Part shown: piece after piece, positions 48,012 to 58,369 of the stretch
How positions within the stretch are numbered: position 1 is the stretch's first letter
Layout of the letters: each line of letters begins with the position of its first letter
Source: a candidate division FCPU426 bacterium
GTDB taxonomy: Bacteria; Oederibacteriota; JAAXVQ01; JAUVAV01
Assembly (NCBI GenBank): GCA_030591525.1
Contig: JAUVAV010000013.1
Span: 1 to 64,000, forward strand
Direction: 5' to 3'
Length of the DNA: 64,000 nt
The notes under the pieces: generated by a model
Told to the model about the DNA's origin: nothing
What the model saw: only the letters and a program-made list of their open reading frames with translations
Databases searched by the model: none
Made by a program: the position numbers and the translations under genes

Positions 48012-48172
48012 AGCTGGGAGACTGAGCAATTAGTCGGTTTTTTAGGTTATCATTCCCGAATGCTCTTATCGGGAATCCAGAGGCTTTGATTTTAAAGGAA
48101 TTAAAAGTCACTGGATTCCGGCTAAAAGCATGCCGGAATGACAACACGTACTAATTGCTCAAACTCCCAGCT
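48012..48172. repeat. Nested inverted-repeat element, family A copy 2
   Basis: Arms AGCTGGGAGACTGAGCAATTAGTCGG ... ACTAATTGCTCAAACTCCCAGCT enclosing family C palindromes. Confidence 0.7.
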
Positions 48173-48197
48173 ATATCGATGAAATGGAAGGCGGATC

Positions 48198-48977
48198 ATG
48201 ACCTATCGGCTTAACCTGGATGTCTTCGAAGGGCCTTTTGACCTGCTGCTGTATCTTATCAAGAAAAATGAGATAGATGTTTATGATATACCGATTTCCC
48301 AACTGCTGGAGGAATTTTTGGCCTACGTGGAATTAATGAAGGAACTTGATCTGGATATTGCCGGTGATTTTATTCTGATGGCCTCCAACCTTATGCATAT
48401 CAAATCGCGTATGCTCCTGCCCCAAGAGTCCCTGGACCTGGAAGCAGGCGAGGAAGCAGATCCCCGGGCTGACCTGGTACGCCGTTTGCTGGAATACAAG
48501 CGGTATAAAGAGGTGGCCGGTGTGCTGGATAAGCGGGAACTTCACGCGCGCCAATTATTTTGGCGGCAGGCGGTTAAGCCGGATGAGAAAGAACTACGGG
48601 AAAACCAGGAAGAACCAGTGGCCCTGCAATTCCAGGAAGTGAATCTTTTCGATCTGCTATCGGCTTTTAAACGGGTGCTGGCCTATGCCAAACCGGAAAC
48701 CTTCAGGGAAATCAATCCGGAGGAGATAAAAACCAGCCAGAAAATCAACGAGATTCTGGATGCTTTGGAAGAGACGTCTGCTCTGGATTTCACAGAGTTG
48801 CTGATGAGCCAGGGGAGCAGGCTGGCCATGGTAACGATTTTCCTGGCCATTCTGGAATTGGTCAGGCTGGGGGCGGCTGTCATTCGGCAGGATAAGTCTT
48901 TTGATCGTATTATGATAGAGCGTCTGGATGAATTCACAGCCCCGGCACGCGAGGCCGCAATAGGAACGGAGGAGTAA
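48198..48977 (+). CDS. scpA: Segregation and condensation protein A
   Basis: 'YRLNLDVFEGPFDLLLYLIKKNEIDVYDIPISQLLEEFLAYVE'. Confidence 0.95.
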   Translation: MTYRLNLDVFEGPFDLLLYLIKKNEIDVYDIPISQLLEEFLAYVELMKELDLDIAGDFILMASNLMHIKSRMLLPQESLDLEAGEEADPRADLVRRLLEYKRYKEVAGVLDKRELHARQLFWRQAVKPDEKELRENQEEPVALQFQEVNLFDLLSAFKRVLAYAKPETFREINPEEIKTSQKINEILDALEETSALDFTELLMSQGSRLAMVTIFLAILELVRLGAAVIRQDKSFDRIMIERLDEFTAPAREAAIGTEE

Positions 48978-48979
48978 CC

Positions 48980-49783
48980 ATGGAATCAAAAGAGATCAAG
49001 GCGGTTATTGAGTGCCTATTATTTGTTTCGGACAAGCCGCTTTCACTGGGCAGTCTGCATAATCTTTTCGAACGTGTGGACCGGAGGACTTTACTGGCCT
49101 GCCTGGATGAATTAAAGGCTGAGTATGATTTGCAGGGAAGGGCCTTTCAGTTAGTGGAGATCGCGGAAGGATACCAGCTTTCTACCCGGGTCCAGTACGC
49201 GCCCTGGATCAGAAAGCTTTATAAAAACCGTGCCAACAGCAAGCTTTCCCGGGCCGCTCTGGAAACTCTGGCCATTATCGCCTACCGTCAGCCGGTTACC
49301 AAGGCGGAGATCGAGGACATCCGGGGTGTTTCCGCCGATGGGGTAGTGAATTCACTGGCCGAGCGAAAGCTGGTTCGTATAGTAGGACGCAAGGAAGTCG
49401 TGGGGCGTCCCCTGCTTTATGGAACCACCAAGGAATTTTTGCATTTTTTCGGGCTGAAGGATTTAACCGATATGCCGGAACTGAAAGAACTTCAGGAAAT
49501 ATTAGAGGCGGATGAAGCAGGAGAGTCCTGGGATCTAAATCCGCACGGTGAATTAATCGCCAAGGCTCGGAGCAGTGAGGAGAGCGAGGCTGAAGCCAAT
49601 GAGTCTTCTCTGGAGAGTCAGGAGCCATTGGCAGCTGCGGCCGCGAACCAAGAGAATGAACAAGCCGGCAGCGAGGACGCCGAACCAGTGGCCGCGAACC
49701 AAGAGGATGAACAAGCCGGCAGCGAGGAAGCCGAGCCAGTGGCCGCGAACCAAGAGGGTGAAAAAGATGGCGGCCAGGCATGA
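48980..49783 (+). CDS. scpB: Segregation and condensation protein B with repetitive C-terminal tail
   Basis: 'IKAVIECLLFVSDKPLSLGSL...LSRAALETLAIIAYRQPVTKAEIEDIRGVSADGVVNSLAERKLVRIVGRKEVVGRPLLYGTTKEFLHFFGL'. Confidence 0.95.
   Translation: MESKEIKAVIECLLFVSDKPLSLGSLHNLFERVDRRTLLACLDELKAEYDLQGRAFQLVEIAEGYQLSTRVQYAPWIRKLYKNRANSKLSRAALETLAIIAYRQPVTKAEIEDIRGVSADGVVNSLAERKLVRIVGRKEVVGRPLLYGTTKEFLHFFGLKDLTDMPELKELQEILEADEAGESWDLNPHGELIAKARSSEESEAEANESSLESQEPLAAAAANQENEQAGSEDAEPVAANQEDEQAGSEEAEPVAANQEGEKDGGQA
49640..49780 (+). repeat. 51-bp tandem repeat (2 full + 1 partial copies) in scpB 3' end
   Basis: AANQENEQAGSEDAEPV / AANQEDEQAGSEEAEPV / AANQEGEKDGGQA. Confidence 0.85.
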
Positions 49784-50565
49784 GTGATTGCCGGGAACCG
49801 AATGTCCGGTTGAATCGTTTTCTGGCGGACGCCGGGATTTGTTCCCGGCGGGACGCCGACCAGATGATTTTTGGCAAACGGGTAACGGTTAATGGAAAGA
49901 TAATAGAATCTCCGGCTTTCCGGATAGATTCGGAGCACGATGCCGTTAAAGTCGGGGGGAGCCGGGTAAAGGCTCAGCCTCTGGTTTATGTGCTGATGCA
50001 TAAGCCCGAGGGCGTGGTTTCTACGGTGGAGGATCCCCAGCAACGCACTACGGTCATGGATTTGCTCCGGGGAGTTCGGGCCCGGGTTTATCCGGTGGGA
50101 CGTTTGGATTACAATACTTCCGGCGCGATTATGCTGACCAATGACGGCGAACTGGCGCAGCGGCTGGCGCATCCCCGCTATGAATTTCCCAAGACTTATC
50201 ATGCCAAGGTCAATGATATCCCGACACGTGAGGATCTGGTAAAAATGGCCAAGGGGGTCAGAATCCCGGATAAGCTCCAACGCTATACCAGGACCCGGCC
50301 GGCAAAAGTGCGCCTGGTCACCCGGATGAAAAAATATGCCGTGGTGGAAATTGTCCTGCAGGAGGGCCGGCAGCACCAGGTCCGTAAGATGTGTGCCGCC
50401 ATCCATCATCCGGTTGCGGCCTTGACGCGGGTAAAGTTCGGGTTCTTATCCGTGGCCGGATTGCCGGTGGGCCGCTGGCGTTATTTAACCTCGAAGGAGA
50501 TAGAAAAGTTAAAGAAAGGGGCGCCGATCCATGAGTCTCGACAAAGCCCGTCAAGCCATAGATAA
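49780..50565 (+). CDS. rluB: Ribosomal large subunit pseudouridine synthase, RluB family
   Basis: 'VRLNRFLADAGICSRRDADQMI...YPVGRLDYNTSGAIMLTNDGELAQRLAHPR'. Confidence 0.93.
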   Translation: MSDCREPNVRLNRFLADAGICSRRDADQMIFGKRVTVNGKIIESPAFRIDSEHDAVKVGGSRVKAQPLVYVLMHKPEGVVSTVEDPQQRTTVMDLLRGVRARVYPVGRLDYNTSGAIMLTNDGELAQRLAHPRYEFPKTYHAKVNDIPTREDLVKMAKGVRIPDKLQRYTRTRPAKVRLVTRMKKYAVVEIVLQEGRQHQVRKMCAAIHHPVAALTRVKFGFLSVAGLPVGRWRYLTSKEIEKLKKGAPIHESRQSPSSHR

Positions 50566-51604
50566 AATTGACGAAAAAATCGTAGAGCTCCTCAACCGCC
50601 GGGCTTGCCGGGTGCTTGAGATATCCCGGCAGAAAGAGCGGGCGCAAATACCGGTTTTTGCTCCGGACCGCGAGAGCAAATTACTGGCCCGCCTTAAAAC
50701 CTTGCGCCGCGAAGGCCCCTTTCCCATGGCAGCCCTGCGCGCGATATACCGGGAGATTATATCCGCCTCGATCTCGCTGCAGGCTGGTTTGAAAATTGTC
50801 TACTTCGGTCCGGAAGGGACTTTTACGCACCAGGCGGCCAAGGAACAATTTGGAGCTTCAGCGCAGTATTTGCCGGTAAGCAGTATTGCGGATGTTTTTC
50901 GCGAGGTTGAACGCGGGCGGGCGGATTACGGCGTGGTGCCGGTAGAGAACTCCACCGAGGGTGTGGTTAACCATACGCTGGATATGTTCGCCGACAGCGC
51001 GCTTAACATTTGTTCCGAAATATCTTTGCAGGTGGAGGAAAATCTGCTTTCACGTGAAAACGGGATAGCGGACATAAAAAAAGTTTATTCCCATCCTCAG
51101 CCTCTGGCGCAGTGCCGCTTATGGCTGGACGGCAACCTGCCTGAAGTTGAAAAGGTGGAAGTCTCTTCCACGGCCAAAGCGGCCCAGATGGCTTTCCGGA
51201 ATCCGGGAACCGCGGCGATTGCTTCGCGCCTGGCCGCCCAGATTCATGGTTTGCAAATTCTGGCCCAAGGCATAGAGGATACCAGCGATAATGTAACCAG
51301 GTTTCTGGTGCTGGGACGGCATATGTCCGGGCCTACCGGGCGGGATAAAACCTCCATCATGCTGGCTATTCGGGACAGTGTAGGCGCGTTGCATAAAATC
51401 CTTAAACCTTTTTCCCAGCAGCGTATCAACCTGACCAGTATTGAATCCCGGCCTTCCCGGGAGCGGGCCTGGAATTATCTTTTTTTCATTGACTGCCATG
51501 GTCATGTCACTGAACCGAAGATTAAACGCATGCTGGCCGCGCTCAAGCCGTTAACCAGCAATTTGAAAGTGCTGGGTTCTTATCCCCGGAGCGAGGAAAA
51601 ATGA
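50531..51604 (+). CDS. pheA: Chorismate mutase/prephenate dehydratase (P-protein)
   Basis: 'AIDKIDEKIVELLNRRACRVLEIS...YFGPEGTFTHQAAKEQFG...VPVENSTEGVVNHTLDMF...KTSIMLAIRDSVGALHKIL...ESRPS'. Confidence 0.96.
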   Translation: MSLDKARQAIDKIDEKIVELLNRRACRVLEISRQKERAQIPVFAPDRESKLLARLKTLRREGPFPMAALRAIYREIISASISLQAGLKIVYFGPEGTFTHQAAKEQFGASAQYLPVSSIADVFREVERGRADYGVVPVENSTEGVVNHTLDMFADSALNICSEISLQVEENLLSRENGIADIKKVYSHPQPLAQCRLWLDGNLPEVEKVEVSSTAKAAQMAFRNPGTAAIASRLAAQIHGLQILAQGIEDTSDNVTRFLVLGRHMSGPTGRDKTSIMLAIRDSVGALHKILKPFSQQRINLTSIESRPSRERAWNYLFFIDCHGHVTEPKIKRMLAALKPLTSNLKVLGSYPRSEEK

Positions 51605-52701
51605 GGCTGGGACAGCCAAGGGTCCGGGCGTGTGTCCGAAGCATCCAGCCTTACCAGCCCGGTAAGCCGGTTGAGGAAGTGGAGCGGGAACTGGGAATCC
51701 GGGGAGCCGTAAAACTGGCCAGCAATGAAAATCCCCTGGGACCGGCTCCCCTGGTCATTCAGGCCCTGAAGCAGGCAGCCGGCTTAGCCGGAGTTTATCC
51801 GGACGCGGGATGCTACTATCTCCGGCAGGCCCTGGGGCAACACCTTAAACTCAGGGCGGAAGAAATTATTATCGGGAACGGATCCGATGAGCTGCTGGTG
51901 CTTTTAGGTTTGGCTTTACTCGAGCCGGGAGACGAGGTATTAACCTCGCAGATGAGCTTTGTAGTATATTATTCCGTGCCCCGGCTGATGAACGCCAAAT
52001 TAATAGCAGTGCCGATGCGGAATTATCAAATCGATCTGGAGGCCATGGCCCGGGCCCTTACGCGCAAAACCAGGATTATTTTTATCGCCAATCCCAATAA
52101 TCCCACGGGCACGGTGGTAGCGCCCGGCAGCTTACGGAAATTTATTGAAAAAGTTCCGGGAAAATGTTTAGTGGTTTTGGACGAAGCATACTATGAATAT
52201 GCGGATTCCCGGATTATGGGTCAAACCCCGGATCTGGTCCGCGAACGGAAAAACGTGGTGGTGCTTAGGACTTTTTCCAAAGCCTATGGCCTGGCCGGTC
52301 TGCGTATCGGATACGGCGTGGCGCCTAAAATCATAGTTGACGCCATTGAACGGGTGAGGGAGCCTTTTAATGTAAATCATTTGGCCCAGATAGGGGCCCG
52401 GGCCGCTTTAAAAGCACGCGGGCATATGCGCCAGAGCGTGGAACTGGCGCGTGCCGAGCGGTCACGCATGGGAAAGGCCTTGGCCGGAATGGGATTCAAG
52501 ACCGTGCCCTCCCAGACTAATTTCATATTTGCGCAAGCGCCCATCCGGGACAGCCAAAAATTCAGCGTCGACTTAATGCGGGAAGGAATTATAATCCGGC
52601 CTTTTGCGGGCTCCCACGTGCGGATTACCATGGGAACCCGGGTTCAAAATGATAAGATGATCAGGGCGGTTAAGAGAGTGTTGGGGAATTATATCAACTA
52701 A
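51601..52701 (+). CDS. hisC: Histidinol-phosphate aminotransferase
   Basis: '[18 protein letters not shown]...[25 protein letters not shown]...ANPNNPTGT...[19 protein letters not shown]'. Confidence 0.95.
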   Translation: MRLGQPRVRACVRSIQPYQPGKPVEEVERELGIRGAVKLASNENPLGPAPLVIQALKQAAGLAGVYPDAGCYYLRQALGQHLKLRAEEIIIGNGSDELLVLLGLALLEPGDEVLTSQMSFVVYYSVPRLMNAKLIAVPMRNYQIDLEAMARALTRKTRIIFIANPNNPTGTVVAPGSLRKFIEKVPGKCLVVLDEAYYEYADSRIMGQTPDLVRERKNVVVLRTFSKAYGLAGLRIGYGVAPKIIVDAIERVREPFNVNHLAQIGARAALKARGHMRQSVELARAERSRMGKALAGMGFKTVPSQTNFIFAQAPIRDSQKFSVDLMREGIIIRPFAGSHVRITMGTRVQNDKMIRAVKRVLGNYIN

Positions 52702-52724
52702 TTTGCTTCAGGAGGACCGTGAAT

Positions 52725-53738
52725 ATGGTTATTGTAATGCGCAAAGATGCTACTAAAGAACAGATCAATCATCTCTTGGAAAAGCTAAAAGAGAAGGGAT
52801 TGAATACGCATGTTTCCCAGGGGACCGAACGGACTATCGTAGGCGCTATCGGGGACGAGCGGATATTGCAGAGCGTACCTCTGGAGGCTTTTCCCGGAGT
52901 GGAACAGTCCATGCCGATTCTTCAGCCGTTTAAGCTGGTCTCCCGGGATTTTAAGACGGAATCTACTGTGGTGGAGGTTGGCGGAGTCAAGATCGGCAAC
53001 GGCCATTTTGGATTAATTGCCGGGCCTTGTTCCGTAGAAAATTGGGAAACCCTGATTCAGACCGCCCGCCTGGTAAAGGCCTCGGGTGCCAACCTGCTGC
53101 GCGGGGGGGCGTTTAAGCCCCGTACCAGTCCCTATGCTTTTCAGGGTCTGGGCGAGGAAGGGCTCAAGCTTTTAGTCCGGGCGCGCGAAGAAACCGGATT
53201 ACCCATAGTAACCGAGGTTATGAACGTAAGCCAGGTTAACCTGGTCGCCAAGTACGCGGATCTGCTTCAGATCGGCGCCCGTAATATGCAGAATTTTGAT
53301 CTGCTCAAAGCTGTTGGGGATACGAAAAAACCCGTGCTTTTAAAACGCGGACTTTCCGCTACGATTAAGGAATGGCTCATGTCGGCTGAATATATCTGTT
53401 CCCGGGGAAATTACAACGTGATTCTCTGCGAGCGCGGTATTCGGACCTTTGAAACCTATACCCGCAATACTTTGGACCTGGCAGCCGTGCCGTCAGTAAA
53501 GGAACTTTCTCATCTGCCCGTAGTAGTTGATCCTTCCCACGCTACGGGCCGCCGCAGCCTGGTTGCTATCATGTCCCGGGCTGCGCTGGCCAGCGGAGCG
53601 GATGGACTCTCAATTGAGGTTCATCCCCGGCCCGAGGAAGCCTTGTCCGACGGAGACCAGTCTCTGCTGCCCGAAGAATTCACCCGTCTGGTTGAGATGC
53701 TCAAGCCCCTGGCCCCGATCTGCGGACAGTCCTGGTGA
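52725..53738 (+). CDS. aroF: 3-deoxy-7-phosphoheptulonate synthase
   Basis: '[12 protein letters not shown]...[26 protein letters not shown]...[15 protein letters not shown]'; GGAGG 9 nt upstream of ATG 52725. Confidence 0.95.
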   Translation: MVIVMRKDATKEQINHLLEKLKEKGLNTHVSQGTERTIVGAIGDERILQSVPLEAFPGVEQSMPILQPFKLVSRDFKTESTVVEVGGVKIGNGHFGLIAGPCSVENWETLIQTARLVKASGANLLRGGAFKPRTSPYAFQGLGEEGLKLLVRAREETGLPIVTEVMNVSQVNLVAKYADLLQIGARNMQNFDLLKAVGDTKKPVLLKRGLSATIKEWLMSAEYICSRGNYNVILCERGIRTFETYTRNTLDLAAVPSVKELSHLPVVVDPSHATGRRSLVAIMSRAALASGADGLSIEVHPRPEEALSDGDQSLLPEEFTRLVEMLKPLAPICGQSW

Positions 53739-53748
53739 GGATGCCGGG

Positions 53749-54651
53749 GTGAAGAAATTGCTGTTTTCCAGGGTCGTGATTGCGGGCGTGGGTTTAATGG
53801 GAGGCTCGCTGGGTTTGGCCATAAAAAGACAGGGATTGGCCCGGGAGGTAGTGGGACTGGTACGGCGTCGTTCGACTATTCGTGAGGCCAAGGCCCGAGG
53901 CTGCATAGACGCGGGCACACTGTCCATTCCCCAAGCGGTCCGGGACGCTGAAATGGTAGTATTGGCCGGGCCGGTTAGCAGTACTTTGCCGCTGCTCAAA
54001 GCCATGCTGCCCCATCTGCCTGCCGGATGCCTGGTTACGGACCTGGGCAGTACCAAGGTCAAGCTGCTGGGACATATAGCCGGCTTGTTGCCCCCCAAAC
54101 CAGGCTTTGATTTTATCAGTTCCCACCCCATGGCCGGCTCGGAAAAAGCCGGGGTCCAGGCCGCGCGCCGGGACTTGTACCAGGGATCGCTTTGTATGCT
54201 TATCAAGACGCCCGGGGTGAATCCGGAAACATTAGCGTGTCTTAAAGCCTTCTGGAATTCAGTAGGATGCCGGGAAATAAGGATCGTAACTCCTCAAGAG
54301 CATGATCGCTGGACAGCGGCGGTTTCGCATTTGCCGCATGCCGCAGCCGTAAGCCTGGTAAATTTAATTGCGGATTTAGCGGTCCGCGATACCGGCCTCA
54401 TGGAAATTGCAGCTACGGGGTTTTTAGATACTACCCGTATCGCCGGGGGATTGCCTGCCATGTGGCAGGATATTTTACTGAATAATCGTGAAGAAATTTG
54501 CACCGTGCTGGCCCGTTTTAGACAAAAATTGAGCCGCTTGGAAGGATTTTTAAGAAACCGGGAGGAAAAATCCCTGCGACAGGAATTGGAACGGGCTTAT
54601 GTTTTTCGCCAGGGCATGGAAGGGAAGAGGCATGGACGTAAAAAACGTTAA
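53749..54651 (+). CDS. tyrA: Prephenate dehydrogenase (GTG start; ORF-track start 53527 overlaps aroF)
   Basis: 'VVIAGVGLMGGSLGLAIKRQGLAREVVGLVRR...FISSHPMAGSEKAGVQAARRDLY'. Confidence 0.92.
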   Translation: MKKLLFSRVVIAGVGLMGGSLGLAIKRQGLAREVVGLVRRRSTIREAKARGCIDAGTLSIPQAVRDAEMVVLAGPVSSTLPLLKAMLPHLPAGCLVTDLGSTKVKLLGHIAGLLPPKPGFDFISSHPMAGSEKAGVQAARRDLYQGSLCMLIKTPGVNPETLACLKAFWNSVGCREIRIVTPQEHDRWTAAVSHLPHAAAVSLVNLIADLAVRDTGLMEIAATGFLDTTRIAGGLPAMWQDILLNNREEICTVLARFRQKLSRLEGFLRNREEKSLRQELERAYVFRQGMEGKRHGRKKR

Positions 54652-55948
54652 ACCCGCCAACCGGATCAAACACAAGATACTTATACCGGGAGATAAATCC
54701 ATTTCCCACCGGGCCGCGATCCTGGGTATGCTGTCTCAGGGAGAGACGCGTATTACTAACTTTTTAAAGGCTGAGGATTGCTTGAACACTTTGGCGGCCT
54801 GCCAACAATTAGGCGCCGGAGTGGATTGGCAGAAGGAAGAACTAATTATTCAAGGCTGCGGTCGGGAGGGACTGAAACCGCCCGGGAGCGTGATTGATTG
54901 CGGGAATTCAGGAACCGGCGTACGCCTGCTCACCGGCGTGCTGGCCGGACAGCCGTTTGAGTCGATTATAACCGGTGATGAACAGATTCGGCGCCGTCCC
55001 ATGCAGCGTATTATAGATCCCTTGACCCGGATGGGCGCGCGGATTGAGAGCGAACCGGGCGGATTCTGTCCTCTGCGTATCCGCGGGGGAAATCTTAAGG
55101 CCATTGATTATATTTCACCCGTGGCCAGTGCGCAGGTTAAGTCCTGTATAATCCTGGCCGGTCTGTTCGCGCAGGGTAAAACCAGTGTGTCCTCGCCGGG
55201 TAGTTCCCGGGATCATACCGAGCGTCTGATGAGGTTTTTCGATGTGGCAGTGGCCAGTGGAATGACCCCCGGTTCCGGGCCGGGGCAACCGCAGAATGAA
55301 AAAGTAATAGTAGACGGAAGGCCGAAGTTGAACGGCCGGAAAATAAACATACCATCTGATATCTCTTCAGCCGCGTTTTTTATGACTGCGGCCGCCCTTC
55401 TGCCGGGAACAGAACTTAAACTTAAAAATATCGGTGTGAATCCCGGCCGTTCCGGAATTATCCGGGTGCTGGAAGCTATGGGAGCGGAAATAGTAATGGA
55501 AAACCAGAAGCAGGAGGCCGGGGAACCGGTGGCTGATTTAATAATTAAAGGCAAAGGATTTTTGAAGAGCGCCCGGATTTTTGGTCCCATGATTCCCGGC
55601 CTGATAGATGAAATTCCTGTCCTGGCAGTAGCCGCGGCGGCGGCTGAAGGTGAAACCGTAATTTCGGATGCGGCTGAATTACGCGTGAAAGAAACTGACC
55701 GGATTAGTGTGCTGGCAACGGAATTAAGCAGCCTGGGAGTAGCGGTTGAGGAGCGTCCGGACGGTATGCTCATTCAAGGCGGCCATATTCGCGGAGGAGA
55801 GGTTGATTCTCATGGTGATCATCGTCTGGCCATGAGTCTGGCCATAGCCGGCCTGGTTTCCGAGCAGGGCGTAACCATTAAGCATACACAGTGTGTGAAT
55901 ACCTCTTTTCCCGGTTTCTGGGAGATATTGGAGCAGGCTGCGCGATGA
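54632..55948 (+). CDS. aroA: 3-phosphoshikimate 1-carboxyvinyltransferase (start revised from 54599)
   Basis: 'IPGDKSISHRAAILGMLSQGETRITNFLKAEDCLNTL...DCGNSGTGVRLLTG...DHRLAMSLAIAGL'. Confidence 0.97.
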   Translation: MDVKNVKPANRIKHKILIPGDKSISHRAAILGMLSQGETRITNFLKAEDCLNTLAACQQLGAGVDWQKEELIIQGCGREGLKPPGSVIDCGNSGTGVRLLTGVLAGQPFESIITGDEQIRRRPMQRIIDPLTRMGARIESEPGGFCPLRIRGGNLKAIDYISPVASAQVKSCIILAGLFAQGKTSVSSPGSSRDHTERLMRFFDVAVASGMTPGSGPGQPQNEKVIVDGRPKLNGRKINIPSDISSAAFFMTAAALLPGTELKLKNIGVNPGRSGIIRVLEAMGAEIVMENQKQEAGEPVADLIIKGKGFLKSARIFGPMIPGLIDEIPVLAVAAAAAEGETVISDAAELRVKETDRISVLATELSSLGVAVEERPDGMLIQGGHIRGGEVDSHGDHRLAMSLAIAGLVSEQGVTIKHTQCVNTSFPGFWEILEQAAR

Positions 55949-56640
55949 GTTTAAATTCAAAAAAACGCCTCATTATTGCGATTGACGGGCCGGCCGGAGC
56001 CGGCAAGAGTTCGGTTGCGAAATCGCTGGCCCAGCGGCTTAATTATTTATATATTGATACCGGCGCCATGTATCGCGCGGTTACTTTTAAAGCTATGCAA
56101 GCGGGGATAGACCTTTCTGACGGCCGGGCGGTAGAAGATATAGCCCGGACGGTGAAGCTGGAATTTGTGGCTGGACAAGCCGGCGTAATTTATATGGATG
56201 GCGCGGACGTGTCAGCAGCCATTCGTACACCGGAAGTATCCCGGAACGTCTCGGCTTACGTAGCCAGTTATCCGGGTGTGCGCCAAAAACTGGTTGAGCT
56301 TCAGCAGGCCATGGGCGCCCCCGGCGGGGTAGTAATGGAAGGCCGGGATATTACCACCGTGGTTTTTCCCCGGGCAGAGGTCAAGGTATTTCTGGATGCC
56401 GGGCAGGAAGAACGGGCTTGCCGCCGTTTTGAAGAACTCAGGGGCCAGGGCCGCGAACAATCCTATAATGAACTTTTGGCTGATCTGAAACGCCGGGACC
56501 AGGAGGACCGTAACCGGCCCGGAGGAGCCTTGCAATGCGTGCCTGATGCCCTGGTATTGGATTCCACTCGTATGAGTATTGACCAGGTAGTTGATGCCAT
56601 ACTACAGGTGGTTCACGAAAAAGCGGCCCTCCCGGAATGA
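55945..56640 (+). CDS. cmk: Cytidylate kinase (start revised from 55891)
   Basis: 'IIAIDGPAGAGKSSVAKSLAQRLNYLYIDTGAMYRAVTFKA...EGRDITTVVFPRAEVKVFLDA'. Confidence 0.97.
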   Translation: MSLNSKKRLIIAIDGPAGAGKSSVAKSLAQRLNYLYIDTGAMYRAVTFKAMQAGIDLSDGRAVEDIARTVKLEFVAGQAGVIYMDGADVSAAIRTPEVSRNVSAYVASYPGVRQKLVELQQAMGAPGGVVMEGRDITTVVFPRAEVKVFLDAGQEERACRRFEELRGQGREQSYNELLADLKRRDQEDRNRPGGALQCVPDALVLDSTRMSIDQVVDAILQVVHEKAALPE

Positions 56641-57272
56641 GGTGGCATTACCGGATTATATTAGCTTTGGCCGAATTGGTTCTACGTCTTTTTTTCCGGC
56701 TGAAGGTCAAGGACTGGAAAAAGATTCCCCAACATGGCGGACTCCTTCTGGCCAGCAATCACGCCAGCTACCTGGATCCGCCCGCAATAGCGGTTGGGGT
56801 CTGTCACCGCGAAATTCACTTTATGGCCAGATCAACGCTTTTCAAGCGCGGCGGTTTTGGCCGGCTGCTCAGCAGCGTAAATACCCATCCGATTGTACGG
56901 GGAAAGGGTCCGGATCAGGATTGGGAGCTTTTTATAAAAGTCATGAAAAGCGGCGGGGCCCTGCTGGTTTTTCCCGAGGGTACACGCACGAAAAACGGCG
57001 AGCTGCAGCGCGGCAAAACCGGATTCGCCAAGCTGGCGTATATGAGCCAAATGCCGGTCTATCCCGTCTATATTCACGGCAGTTATGCGGCCTGGCCTAA
57101 AGGCGGCCCGATACGCTGCCGGCCGATAAGTGTTGTTTTTGGGGATCAGGTTGGGCTGGGCGATCTCTACGCCCAGCCGGAGGAAAAACCTGCCTTGCGG
57201 GAAATATCCCAGCGGGTTATGAATGCCATTGCCGGTTTAAAAAAGGAAGTCGAGGAGGAGGCAGCCGGTTGA
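56637..57272 (+). CDS. plsC: 1-acyl-sn-glycerol-3-phosphate acyltransferase
   Basis: 'LLLASNHASYLDPPAIAV...FPEGTRTKNGELQRGKTGFAKLA'. Confidence 0.94.
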   Translation: MRWHYRIILALAELVLRLFFRLKVKDWKKIPQHGGLLLASNHASYLDPPAIAVGVCHREIHFMARSTLFKRGGFGRLLSSVNTHPIVRGKGPDQDWELFIKVMKSGGALLVFPEGTRTKNGELQRGKTGFAKLAYMSQMPVYPVYIHGSYAAWPKGGPIRCRPISVVFGDQVGLGDLYAQPEEKPALREISQRVMNAIAGLKKEVEEEAAG

Positions 57273-58114
57273 AAATCTCGCTGACCAAAAACGCCGGACA
57301 TTGTTTTGGCGTGAAGGCTGCCATCCAAAAAGCTTTTGAAACCGTGCGCCGGGAGCGGCAGCCGGTTTTTACGCTGGGGCCGATTATCCACAATCCCCAA
57401 GTGGTGCGTAGCCTGGAAAAAGAAGGCGTGAAAGCGGTTAAAAACTTGAGCGAGATTCCCAAGGGTGTTATAATCATTCGTTCTCACGGAGTTTCACCGC
57501 AGGTTATTGCAACGGCCCAAGCCCGGGGTTTAAAGGTTGTGGATGCTACTTGTCCTTTTGTGCAGCGCGCCCATCAACTGGCGCGGCAACTGGTGGAGAG
57601 CGGGTATGACCTGATAATACTGGGTGATTTTGCTCATCCTGAAGTGGAAGGAATTGTCGGGACAGTGCAGGGCCGGGCAACCGTGGTCTCAGGAGCCAGC
57701 GAGATACTGGATCTGCCGGAAAAAAAGAGTTACGGCTTGATTGCGCAAACCACCCAGACCCTGGAAAATCTTCAGCAGGTGGCCAGCGCGCTGCTGACGC
57801 GAACCCGGACACTCAAGGTTTTAAATACTATTTGCAATGCCACTACGGATCTTCAGAAGCAGACTCGTTTGCTCGCACAAGCAGTTGATCTGATGTTGGT
57901 GGTGGGCGGGCGCAACAGCGCTAATACCACACGCTTGGCAGTGATTTGCCAAGAGGCCGGGGTGCCGGTTTATCATATTGAAACCGCGGATGAAATTCAA
58001 CCGGGCTGGTTGCAGGGAGTTAAACATGCGGGAGTTACCGCAGGAACTTCCACCCCGGAAGAAGTTATTAAAGAAATCATGGAGCGTTTAAAAAATATGA
58101 CGGATGCCGGGTAA
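57269..58114 (+). CDS. ispH: 4-hydroxy-3-methylbut-2-enyl diphosphate reductase
   Basis: 'AGHCFGVKAAIQKAFE...GPIIHNPQVVRSLEKEGVKAV...VDATCPFVQRAHQLARQL...NTICNATTDLQKQTRLLA'. Confidence 0.96.
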   Translation: MKISLTKNAGHCFGVKAAIQKAFETVRRERQPVFTLGPIIHNPQVVRSLEKEGVKAVKNLSEIPKGVIIIRSHGVSPQVIATAQARGLKVVDATCPFVQRAHQLARQLVESGYDLIILGDFAHPEVEGIVGTVQGRATVVSGASEILDLPEKKSYGLIAQTTQTLENLQQVASALLTRTRTLKVLNTICNATTDLQKQTRLLAQAVDLMLVVGGRNSANTTRLAVICQEAGVPVYHIETADEIQPGWLQGVKHAGVTAGTSTPEEVIKEIMERLKNMTDAG

Positions 58115-58194
58115 TATATCAGGCGGTCGTTATAGCGGTATATTTCGCGATAATGTTGTATGTATTTGCCAAGGTGTTTGCCCGTGCATTTTAC

Positions 58195-58278
58195 GTAGGG
58201 GCGGACTTCCATGTCCGCCCATTAGAAATATCGCATATCCTTGAACCGCGGGTCGGCATGGAAGCCGACCCCTACGGT
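58195..58278. repeat. Inverted pair of family D palindromes
   Basis: GTAGGGGCGGACTTCCATGTCCGCCC ... CCGCGGGTCGGCATGGAAGCCGACCCCTACGG; same composite as 30951-31077. Confidence 0.7.
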
Positions 58279-58369
58279 TGGATGATTTGCGATAAGGAAC
58301 TCCAGGTTTATGCCCGGAGGTTTCATTACTCCGCACTTTACGGTGGAGAAGATATATTGGAGGCTGTAG

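Noticed and set aside
49296-50409. Long antisense ORFs 49296..49877(-) 193 aa and 49618..50409(-) 263 aa
   Set aside because: Antisense to scpB and rluB, whose conserved motifs are clear; composition is Arg/Pro/Gly-rich as expected for complement frames.
53610-54206. 198-aa minus-strand ORF
   Set aside because: Antisense of aroF/tyrA, which are unambiguous.
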